A DNA stretch of 6,254 nt from CAZCPB01 sp964500365 (GTDB lineage: Bacteria; Planctomycetota; Phycisphaerae; Phycisphaerales; UBA1924): positions 1 through 6,254 of the forward strand of contig CAZCPB010000247.1 of assembly GCA_964500365.1 (NCBI GenBank), in the 5' to 3' direction. The position numbers and the translations under genes were made by a program. The notes under the pieces are model-generated. The model was not told where the DNA came from. It searched no databases and saw only the letters and a program-made list of their open reading frames with translations. The first letter of the stretch is position 1, and every line of letters begins with the position of its first letter. This document shows positions 1 through 5,487 of the stretch, one piece after another.

Positions 1-1025
1 AAGCCGCGGGCGAGGCCCCCGTGTGCACGCGACCGGCGATCGAACCGGCCGGCCAGGTGCCCGCGGACGCCGCGGACGAGGGCGTGCGGGCGGGGCTGCA
101 AGGGCTGCGGGACGCGGTCGCGGCGCACGCTCCCGAGCCGAACGCCGCGCGCCAGACGGCGGCGGCGCTCGCCGACCTGCTCCGGCCGCTCGTCACGCCG
201 GCGCCGCCGCTGTTCTCGACCGCGCTGGCGCGGACGTCGCTCTTCGAGCGCGTGCTCGACGCGATGGACCGCGAGCCCCGCGAGTGCGTGCGGTCGTACA
301 ACGCCGCCGCGGCCCGCGCTCCGGCGGCGGGGCTCAGGGCGCTCCACGCCGACGAGGTCAACGAGCGCTACGAACTGCCCGTGTGGAGGATCGACGGGCG
401 AGCACGCCGCGCGGTGTACGCGGAGGACCTCGCGGGCCTCGACCGACGGACGCTCGCGCCGCGGGCCCTCCTGATGACCGCGCTGCTCCGCCTCGGCGCG
501 TGCGAACTCTTCATCCACGGCACGGGCGGACGGCTCTACGAGCACGCCAACGACGCGTGGATCGCGGGATGGCTCGCCGACGCCGCGGCCCTGCGCGAGC
601 CGGCCCCCGTCGCCGTCGTCACGGCGACGCGCCGGCTGACGCTCCTCGACGGGCCGGCCCCGGCGCCCGGCGATGTGGCCCGCGCCACATGGGCCGCGCA
701 CCGCGCGTGGCACGACCCGGCGCTCGTGGACGACTCCGAGGGCGCCGCACGCCGGCGCGAGCTCGTTGCGTCGATCAAGAGCGCCCGGCGCGAGGGGCGC
801 GACCCGCGGTCTGCTTTCCAGAGCCTGCACGGCTACCTCGCCCGTCGGCGCGCGGCCAACAAGGACCGTCTCGCCGCGCTCCAGCGCGCCGCGAACGACG
901 CCGCGGCACGGGCGCGCGACGCCGAGGTCGCCATGGACCGCTCGTGGCCCTTCCCGCTGTATCCCGGCCACGTGCTCGCGGCACTCAAGGCGGACATCGA
1001 CGCGCGGTTCGGGGGTGCGGCATGA
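1..1025 (+). CDS. Conserved hypothetical protein, 3' part (5' end outside window); distantly BshC-like
   Basis: The reading frame is already open at the left edge (first whole codon at position 3), so the true start probably lies upstream. A GTG at 21 exists but has no convincing ribosome site. About 340 residues are visible. Counting from that GTG, there is a helical Ala/Arg-rich stretch, an ELPVWRID segment at about 118-125, a hydrophobic block running into FIHGTGG at 164-170, a charged probable coiled coil at about 241-305, and WPFPLYPGH near 309-317. From memory, the block around HGTGG and the PFPLYP end match large conserved hypothetical proteins of Planctomycetota, which resemble the bacillithiol-synthesis protein BshC in layout (Rossmann-like core plus coiled coil). 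In that family the N-terminal half would lie left of this window. No catalytic residues can be assigned, so enzymatic function is unknown. The stop overlaps the next start as ATGA, suggesting translational coupling. I am sure it is a real gene, moderately sure of the family and unsure of function. Confidence 0.72.
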   Translation, partial: AAGEAPVCTRPAIEPAGQVPADAADEGVRAGLQGLRDAVAAHAPEPNAARQTAAALADLLRPLVTPAPPLFSTALARTSLFERVLDAMDREPRECVRSYNAAAARAPAAGLRALHADEVNERYELPVWRIDGRARRAVYAEDLAGLDRRTLAPRALLMTALLRLGACELFIHGTGGRLYEHANDAWIAGWLADAAALREPAPVAVVTATRRLTLLDGPAPAPGDVARATWAAHRAWHDPALVDDSEGAARRRELVASIKSARREGRDPRSAFQSLHGYLARRRAANKDRLAALQRAANDAAARARDAEVAMDRSWPFPLYPGHVLAALKADIDARFGGAA

Positions 1026-1975
1026 TCGCGCAGATGCGCCGCTCGTGGAACGCCGCGACGGTGTCGGTCGTCGCGGCCGCGGCAATCCTGCTCGCGGCGA
1101 TCCTGCCCGCCGCGTGCGAGCGGGCGAGCCCGGCGACCGCGCCGAAGGCCGGTGGCCCCGGCGGCGCCCGGCACCGCCTCGTGGTGCTCAGCCCCGCACT
1201 GGCGGTGACGCTCGGGGACCTCGGCCTGCGCGACCGGATCGTGGGCCGCCACGCGTACGACCTGGTGCTCGACCCGTCCATCCCGGTCTGCGGCGACCAG
1301 GCGGGGATCGACTACGAAGCGCTGCTCGCGGCAGGGCCGACGCACGTGATCATCGAATGGGGCTCGCGCGATCTGCCCGCGCGCCTGGACGAACTCGCCG
1401 GCCCCAACGGGTGGGACGTCATGCCCTTCGGGACGCTCCTCACGCTCGGGGAGATCCGCGCGAGCACCGAGCGCCTCGGCCGGACGTTCGTCGCCCCCGG
1501 CCGCCAGCGCGAGGTCGAAGCGCTCCTCGCGCGCCTCGATTCGGCGTGGTCACGCCGGGGGGACTTCGCGCCGGCGGGGGGAGTCATGATCCTCATGGGC
1601 GTTTCCCCCGTGTTCGCGGCACTGGGTCCCGGGTCGTTTCATCAGCAGGTCCTCGAGCGGATCGGGGGCGTGCCGGCGATCGCGCGCGGCGCCCCCTACA
1701 TGGAGCTGGACGCCGAGGACGTGCTGCGCCGAGCCCCGGGCACGATCGTCCTGGTCTCCCCCGCGCCCGCGGGGAAGCAGCGGGGGGCGCGCGCCGTCGA
1801 AGGGGCCGAGCTGGCGGAGCGGCTCGGCGCCCTGTCCTCGCTCGACATCCCCGCCGTCAGGGACGGGCGCGTCTGGCTGATCGACGACCCCCTGTGCCTG
1901 CTCCCCGGGACGAACATGGCCGGTTTCGCCGACGACCTCGAGCGCGGCCTCCGCCGGTTCAGCGCCGGCCCGTGA
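1022..1975 (+). CDS. Class III periplasmic substrate-binding protein (BtuF/FepB/TroA-like), probable lipoprotein
   Basis: The 317-residue product should capture a metal chelate (vitamin B12, heme or ferric siderophore) outside the inner membrane and pass it to an ABC importer. It opens with two arginines and a hydrophobic stretch (about 11-31) ending LPAAC, so Cys32 may be lipidated. Proline at -3 is a poor lipobox residue, so a plain signal peptide or membrane anchor is possible. The mature part follows the PF01497 pattern: RLVVLSPALAVTLGDLGL and IVGR near 52-76, CGDQAGIDYEALLAAGPTHVI at about 90-110, a long linker helix at about 145-178, then FHQQVLERIGG at 207-216, ELDAEDVLRRAPG at 228-240, and a DGRVWLIDDP C-terminal strand. 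The family's two-lobed, helix-linked fold fits this length. I chose the ATG at 1022 because it overlaps the upstream stop (ATGA); an in-frame ATG at 1034 is the alternative. No permease or ATPase gene is visible, so the ligand is undetermined. Confidence 0.82.
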   Translation: MIAQMRRSWNAATVSVVAAAAILLAAILPAACERASPATAPKAGGPGGARHRLVVLSPALAVTLGDLGLRDRIVGRHAYDLVLDPSIPVCGDQAGIDYEALLAAGPTHVIIEWGSRDLPARLDELAGPNGWDVMPFGTLLTLGEIRASTERLGRTFVAPGRQREVEALLARLDSAWSRRGDFAPAGGVMILMGVSPVFAALGPGSFHQQVLERIGGVPAIARGAPYMELDAEDVLRRAPGTIVLVSPAPAGKQRGARAVEGAELAERLGALSSLDIPAVRDGRVWLIDDPLCLLPGTNMAGFADDLERGLRRFSAGP

Positions 1976-1994
1976 GCGGCGTACCGTGTGCGCG

Positions 1995-2825
1995 ATGAGG
2001 TTCCTCTTCCTGGGCACGGGGACTTCGGCGGGCGTGCCCGCGATCGGGTGCGACTGCGCGGTGTGCACCAGCGACGATCCGCACGACCGGCGCCTGCGCA
2101 CCAGCGCGTGCATGATGTTCACCGACGCGGCCGGCGCCGAGCGAGTGGTCCTGCTCGACACGTCGCCCGACCTGCGCGAGCAGGCGCTGCGGGCGCGCCT
2201 GAAGCGCTGCGACGCCGTGCTCTTCACGCACAACCACGTCGACCACACCTTCGGCCTCGACGAGGTGCGCCGCTTCAACGCCGTCATGAAGGCGCCGATC
2301 GACATCTACGCCGAGCCGCACACCCTCGACCACCTGCGCCGGGTCTACAGGCACATCTTCGAGCGCGACCACAACGTCAACGACAGCTTCGTCGCCTCGC
2401 TCATCGCCCACCCCGTCGAGCCAGGCCGCCCCATCGACCTCTTCGGCGTGCGGTTCACGCCCATCCGGCTGCTGCACGGCAGGCTGCCGATCGTCGGGTA
2501 CCGGATCGAGCCCGCGCCCGGAGCCCCCGCCCCGCCGGCGGGCCCCATGCCACCGTTCCCGCTCGCCTACTGCACGGACGTCTCGGCGATCCCCCCCGAG
2601 TCCTGGTCGCAGCTCACGGGCCTCCGCACGCTCGTGCTCGACGCCCTGCGGACCCGCCACCACCCTACCCACCTCACGCTCGACCGGGCGGTCGAGATCG
2701 CCGCGCGCGTGGGCGCTCCGAGCACCTACTTCGTGCACATGGCCCACGACCTCGGCCACCGCCAGACCAACGAAGCGCTGCCCGGGGGCATGCAGCTCGC
2801 GCACGACGGCCTCGAACTCGCGTGA
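1995..2825 (+). CDS. MBL-fold metallo-hydrolase, PhnP-like cyclic phosphodiesterase family
   Basis: This 276-residue protein belongs to the metallo-beta-lactamase fold, in the branch of PhnP (phosphoribosyl 1,2-cyclic phosphate phosphodiesterase). The family signature starts at once: FLGTGTSAGVP, then a cysteine cluster C19-x-C21-x2-C24 and a DPHDRRLRTS segment. In E. coli PhnP the equivalent cysteines plus a C-terminal histidine hold a structural zinc; His226 in HPTHLTLD is a candidate partner here. The catalytic dimetal motif HxHxDH is intact at 79-84 (HNHVDH). Further likely ligands are His161 (LLHG), Asp195 (CTD) and His248 in the FVHMAHD segment. It is cytoplasmic with no signal peptide. 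I prefer the ATG at 1995 because families of this type begin right at this strand; a GTG at 1986 would add three residues. It lies 19 bases after the binding-protein gene with no clear Shine-Dalgarno site. No phosphonate (phn) genes are visible, so the substrate may differ from PhnP's. Confidence 0.87.
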   Translation: MRFLFLGTGTSAGVPAIGCDCAVCTSDDPHDRRLRTSACMMFTDAAGAERVVLLDTSPDLREQALRARLKRCDAVLFTHNHVDHTFGLDEVRRFNAVMKAPIDIYAEPHTLDHLRRVYRHIFERDHNVNDSFVASLIAHPVEPGRPIDLFGVRFTPIRLLHGRLPIVGYRIEPAPGAPAPPAGPMPPFPLAYCTDVSAIPPESWSQLTGLRTLVLDALRTRHHPTHLTLDRAVEIAARVGAPSTYFVHMAHDLGHRQTNEALPGGMQLAHDGLELA

Positions 2826-2853
2826 GTTCCGGCGAACGCCCCGTCCCACCCGT

Positions 2854-3696
2854 TCACCGCTCGCCCGATCCCGCCCCCGGCTCCACCCCCGCGTCCCCCG
2901 GGACCAGGTCCTTGGTCAGGATGATCTCCGCCCGCTGGTTCGCGCTGTCCTCGGCGCGGTTGTACGTGCGGCCCACCAGCCGCTCGCTGTCGCCGCAGGC
3001 GACCACTCGGACCTGAGCCCAGCGGACCCCCTGCGCCGCCAGTTCGCGCGCGACGGCCATGGCGCGCTCGTGCCCGAGCTTCATGCCCTTCTCGGCGTCC
3101 ATGAACGTCTCGAACGGGCTCGCGTGCCCGCGAACCTCGATGACGTAGCGCGTGGCGCCCAGCTCGCGCGCCGTGTCGGCGACACGCTGGCGTGCCGCGC
3201 CCGAGAGCAGCGCGGACCCGTCGTCAAAGTCGACCCGCGCGCCCACCTCGTTGTATTCGCCGGGGCGGACGGCCCCGCCCTCGCGCTGGCCCGCCGGGTC
3301 CGGCGTGACCCGGGTGGGCGAGGTCCCCTGCCGCTCGAGCAGACGCCGGCGCAGCGAAGCCTCCTTGGGGTTCGTCGAAGTCGAATCGACCGGGTTGTTG
3401 AACGCCTCGCGCAGGCTGATGACCAGGTCGAGCATCCGCTCGCTCGAGGCCGACTCGGAAGTGTTGTTTTCCGACGGCTCGCCGCCCATCACGCTCTTGG
3501 CCTTCGGGCCCATGTTCATCGCCAGGAGAATCACGAACAGGCCCATCATGAGCGCGGTGTTGTCGGCGAACGAAATCATCCACTCCGGGACGCCCTCGTG
3601 CTCCTCGTGCCCGCCGCCGTGCCCGTGCCCGTGCCCGCCGCGCGAGTGACCGCCGTGGCCCTTCTCTTCGCCGTGTTCTTTCTCGTGGTCGGCCAT
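2854..3696 (-). CDS. motB: Flagellar motor stator protein MotB (OmpA-like peptidoglycan-binding domain)
   Basis: The 280-residue product is the B subunit of the proton-driven flagellar stator. It anchors the channel to peptidoglycan and supplies the proton-carrying aspartate. Residues 1-35 form a histidine-rich cytoplasmic tail with nine histidines by residue 33. Then comes PEWMISFADN followed by one membrane span at about 43-60; Asp45 in the FAD motif is the expected proton carrier (equivalent of Asp32 in E. coli). A low-complexity linker covers about 65-150. The OmpA/MotB domain runs about 152-262, with VDFDDGSALLSGAARQRV, VIEVRGHASPFE, the LGHERAMAVARELAAQGV helix, and a final SANQRAEIIL matching the family's NRRVEI-type end. 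The size is normal for MotB. It lies 137 bases downstream of motA on the same strand. No Shine-Dalgarno site is seen before the ATG. Its 3' end faces the hydrolase gene with 28 bases between the stops. Confidence 0.93.
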   Translation of the reverse strand: MADHEKEHGEEKGHGGHSRGGHGHGHGGGHEEHEGVPEWMISFADNTALMMGLFVILLAMNMGPKAKSVMGGEPSENNTSESASSERMLDLVISLREAFNNPVDSTSTNPKEASLRRRLLERQGTSPTRVTPDPAGQREGGAVRPGEYNEVGARVDFDDGSALLSGAARQRVADTARELGATRYVIEVRGHASPFETFMDAEKGMKLGHERAMAVARELAAQGVRWAQVRVVACGDSERLVGRTYNRAEDSANQRAEIILTKDLVPGDAGVEPGAGSGER

Positions 3697-3833
3697 GGGT
3701 CAGGAAGTCGCGGAGTGGCGATGCGCCGGAGTGAAAGTCGGACTCAGTGCGAACTCGTCGGAACTCGCCAGGCCGGCATGACGGAAGGGGGTCGGCGGCG
3801 GCGGCGCAGGACCGCGCGGCCACTTCCCTTCTT
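3697..3833. other. motA-motB intergenic gap without a recognisable gene
   Basis: These 137 bases separate motA and motB, which in most genomes overlap or nearly touch. I see no open frame that looks coding and no strong terminator. A purine-rich run directly follows the motA stop (minus strand). The plus strand at 3741-3770 has three similar 10-base units, two of which share GAACTCG at 3751-3757 and 3761-3767. The gap could hold a separate motB promoter or a processing site, but no clear -10/-35 pair is visible. Confidence 0.5.
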
Positions 3834-4613
3834 CTACGCCGCCTTCATCTTCGAGCGGGTCTGGTGCGGGATGAACGCGAGCATGCGGTCGAGCGTGACG
3901 CGCGGGTTGTCGCCGGCCTGGATCGAGAGGATGCCCTGGAGCATCATCTCGCGGTTCAGGATCTCCTCGTTGGAGCGCAGCGCCAGCTTGTCGCCGATGG
4001 GCCCCGCCACCGCGTTGGCGATCACGGTGCCGTACATCGTCGCGACGACCGCCAGCGCGAGGGCCTTGCCCATGGCGCCGATGTCGCCGCCGGCGAGCTG
4101 GCCGAACATGCCGATCTGCCCGATCAGCGTCCCGACCAGCCCCCACGCCGGACCGTAGATCTTCACGAGGTCGAAGAACTTCTTGCCCGACTTGTGCCGG
4201 TCCTGCATCGCGAGCACCTCCATGCGGAGCGTGCTCTCGATGCTGCCCGGGTCCACCCCGTCCACGGCCATCTTCAGGCCGCTGGACAGGAACGGATCGT
4301 CGATCTTCGCGGTCTCGGCCTCGAGCGCCAGGATGCCGTCGCGCCGCGCCTTTTCAGAGAGCGCGCTGATCAGCTTGATGACCTCGTCCGGCCCCTTGCC
4401 CTTGTGGAACATGAAGCGCCGGATGTAGCCGCCCACGGCCTTTATCCGCGCCATCGGCATCGCCATGAAGATCACGCTGATCGAGCCGCCGAACACCGTC
4501 AGCACGCCCTCCATCGAGAAGAACATGGCGAGGTGCCCGTGCGAGCCGTGCCACGCGACGAGGCTCAGGCACACGACCCCGATAATCACTCCGATGAGAC
4601 TGGCGATGTCCAC
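3834..4613 (-). CDS. motA: Flagellar motor stator protein MotA
   Basis: The 259-residue product is the A subunit of the stator channel, which couples ion flow to torque on the rotor protein FliG. Four membrane spans are visible at about 4-20, 35-52, 152-173 and 181-204, with a large cytoplasmic loop between spans 2 and 3. The loop carries KARRDGILALE; Arg90 or Arg91 and Glu98 match the torque-generating charges of E. coli MotA (Arg90, Glu98). Pro155 in YGPAWGLVGTLIG and Pro205 in AVAGPIGDKL match the two conserved prolines. Length and loop size exclude the shorter ExbB/TolQ relatives, and the motB gene next to it settles the role. The start is GTG at 4613: the reading begins right before span 1, and no later start would keep that span. 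A possible AGAGG ribosome site lies 10 bases upstream. Proton rather than sodium use is not decided by what I can see. Confidence 0.94.
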   Translation of the reverse strand: MDIASLIGVIIGVVCLSLVAWHGSHGHLAMFFSMEGVLTVFGGSISVIFMAMPMARIKAVGGYIRRFMFHKGKGPDEVIKLISALSEKARRDGILALEAETAKIDDPFLSSGLKMAVDGVDPGSIESTLRMEVLAMQDRHKSGKKFFDLVKIYGPAWGLVGTLIGQIGMFGQLAGGDIGAMGKALALAVVATMYGTVIANAVAGPIGDKLALRSNEEILNREMMLQGILSIQAGDNPRVTLDRMLAFIPHQTRSKMKAA

Positions 4614-4623
4614 GGGTTGTTCG

Positions 4624-4628
4624 CCTCT
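4624..4628 (-). promoter_or_regulatory. Candidate Shine-Dalgarno site for motA
   Basis: On the minus strand this reads AGAGG, ending 10 bases before the GTG start of motA. The match is partial and the spacing is on the long side, so this is modest support for the GTG start. Confidence 0.4.
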
Positions 4629-4641
4629 GGGGTTGAAGGTC

Positions 4642-4660
4642 CCGGCGGGCGCCCCGCCGG
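4642..4660 (-). other. GC hairpin in the presumed motA leader
   Basis: An 8-base-pair perfect stem (4642-4649 with 4653-4660) closes a three-base loop. It lies 28 bases upstream of the motA GTG, just before the candidate ribosome site, if the transcript starts further upstream. No T run follows on either strand, so it is not a classical terminator. It may affect translation or be a chance product of high GC content. Confidence 0.45.
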
Positions 4661-4696
4661 CGCGTCCCGCTCCGAGGGAAGATCGGCACGCGCCGC

Positions 4697-4712
4697 CGAG
4701 GCCCGAAGCGCC
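4697..4712. repeat. 16-base direct repeat, copy 1
   Basis: This copy reads CGAGGCCCGAAGCGCC and recurs exactly at 4825-4840, with 128 bases between the start points. The match ends at the base before each copy, so it is an isolated exact repeat within the intergenic region. Confidence 0.6.
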
Positions 4713-4801
4713 TCACAGGAGCGCGAGAATCGCATGCTTCCCGGACGCCGAGCGGGTGGGTTTATGACGGATGCGAGGCGCGGTTTTCGGGCGTGATCCG
4801 C

Positions 4802-4822
4802 GCGGCCGAGGCAAGCGGCCGC
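4802..4822 (+). other. GC hairpin upstream of the asparaginase-like gene
   Basis: The arms GCGGCCG (4802-4808) and CGGCCGC (4816-4822) form a 7-base-pair stem with a 7-base loop. No T run follows. It is a possible leader structure or a chance GC palindrome. Confidence 0.35.
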
Positions 4823-4824
4823 CG

Positions 4825-4840
4825 CGAGGCCCGAAGCGCC
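4825..4840. repeat. 16-base direct repeat, copy 2
   Basis: This is the second exact copy of the 4697-4712 repeat. It lies 24 bases before the asparaginase-like ATG, directly after the 4802-4822 hairpin. Confidence 0.6.
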
Positions 4841-4864
4841 GCGCCCGCCCACCTACGCTCCCCC

Positions 4865-5395
4865 ATGCGTCAGGTCACGCTGATCACCACCGGCGGAACT
4901 ATCGAAAAGACCTACGACGAGGCCTCCGGCACGCTCCACAACCGGCGCTCGATCGTGCGGCGGATGCTCCGGCGCTTGCGCCTCGAAGACGCCTCCGTCA
5001 ACACCGTCGAACTGCTCAGCAAGGACAGCCTCGACATGACCGACGACGACCGCGCCAGGATCGTCGAGGCGGTCCGAGCATCCGGCGGCTCGGGCGCGCC
5101 CGGCTCCCTGCCCCGCGGCAGCGGGATCGTCGTGCTCCACGGCACCGACACCCTCACCGTGACCGGCGAGCGACTCCTCCGCGACATCCCCTCCCCCGCG
5201 GTGCCCATCGTGCTCACCGGCGCGATGCGCCCGTTCGAAATGACCCGCTCCGATGCGCTCCAGAACCTCACCGAGGCCATCTTCGCGCTGGGCGTGCTCG
5301 AGCCCGGCGTCTACTGCGTCGCCCACGGCCGGGCGCTGAAGTTCCCCGGGGTCGCCAAGGATCGTTCACGCGGCACGTTCGTGAGCGCCGGCTGA
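4865..5395 (+). CDS. Short single-domain asparaginase-like protein
   Basis: The 176-residue product matches the N-terminal, catalytic domain of bacterial L-asparaginases, which hydrolyse asparagine to aspartate and ammonia. Landmarks are TGGTI at 9-13 with Thr12 (the nucleophile position in E. coli asparaginase II), KDSLDMTDDDR at 53-63, HGTDT at 92-96 (Thr94 and Asp95 of the second catalytic group), LTGAMRP at 117-123, and Lys165 in GVAKDRSRGTF, which fits the catalytic lysine. Full enzymes are about 330 residues with a second domain that helps complete the active site of a neighbouring subunit; that domain is absent. A family of about 160-180-residue stand-alone proteins of this form exists, so this is probably natural rather than a truncation. 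No signal peptide is seen, so it should be cytoplasmic. The ATG at 4865 starts directly at the first strand; a GTG at 4793 would add an Ala/Arg-rich tail. No Shine-Dalgarno site precedes the ATG. True substrate is uncertain. Confidence 0.85.
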   Translation: MRQVTLITTGGTIEKTYDEASGTLHNRRSIVRRMLRRLRLEDASVNTVELLSKDSLDMTDDDRARIVEAVRASGGSGAPGSLPRGSGIVVLHGTDTLTVTGERLLRDIPSPAVPIVLTGAMRPFEMTRSDALQNLTEAIFALGVLEPGVYCVAHGRALKFPGVAKDRSRGTFVSAG

Positions 5396-5457
5396 TCCCC
5401 GCGACCGCCGCCGCCGCAATCGCCGGCAAGTGCCCTTTCGCTCCGGGGCGCACTAGG

Positions 5458-5463
5458 TATACT
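5458..5463 (+). promoter_or_regulatory. Candidate -10 box of the molybdenum hydroxylase operon
   Basis: TATACT matches the sigma-70 -10 consensus at five of six positions and stands out in a very GC-rich setting. It lies 24 bases before the [2Fe-2S] subunit ATG, which leaves a short leader with the ribosome site. The -35 region is poor (a TTTCGC-like sequence near 5436-5441 with 16 bases between). Confidence 0.45.
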
Positions 5464-5475
5464 GCCGCCCGGGTC

Positions 5476-5481
5476 AGGAGG
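5476..5481 (+). promoter_or_regulatory. Shine-Dalgarno site of the [2Fe-2S] subunit
   Basis: AGGAGG lies 6 bases before the ATG at 5488. It is the strongest ribosome site in the window and fixes this start against the much longer open frame that extends upstream in the same phase. Confidence 0.85.
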
Positions 5482-5487
5482 CCGAGC

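Larger units (their letters stand above)
4614..4864. other. Divergent intergenic region between motA and the asparaginase-like gene
   Basis: This 251-base region must carry the promoters or leaders for genes leaving in both directions. It contains two GC-rich hairpins (4642-4660 and 4802-4822) and an exact 16-base direct repeat (4697-4712 and 4825-4840). On the minus strand a CATAAA (4761-4766) resembles a -10 box but has no matching -35. No convincing coding frame is present. Confidence 0.55.

Noticed and set aside
23..1021. Long open frame in phase with the binding-protein gene, upstream of its ATG
   Set aside because: Its translation is an Arg/Gly/Pro-rich shadow of the first gene in another frame; protein-like composition begins only at 1022.
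1988..3016. Long plus-strand frame overlapping the hydrolase gene
   Set aside because: Arg/Pro/His-rich composition typical of a frame-shifted reading of high-GC DNA, with no domain pattern; the hydrolase frame explains the region.
4680..4687. Minus-strand GCCGATCT, resembling the -10 element of flagellar sigma-28 promoters
   Set aside because: No TAAA-type -35 element is found at the required spacing, so one partial match is not enough to call a flagellar promoter.
3070..4796. Two long plus-strand frames opposite motA and motB
   Set aside because: They are antisense shadows; the minus-strand frames encode clear MotA and MotB motifs.
5430..5453. Bulged hairpin after the asparaginase-like gene as a possible terminator
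   Set aside because: The stem is short with a bulge and no T run follows; it also abuts the likely -10 box of the next operon.
4771..5487. Upstream extension of the [2Fe-2S] subunit frame
   Set aside because: The extension is an Arg/Pro-rich shadow of the asparaginase-like gene, and AGGAGG plus the Tat signal place the start at 5488.
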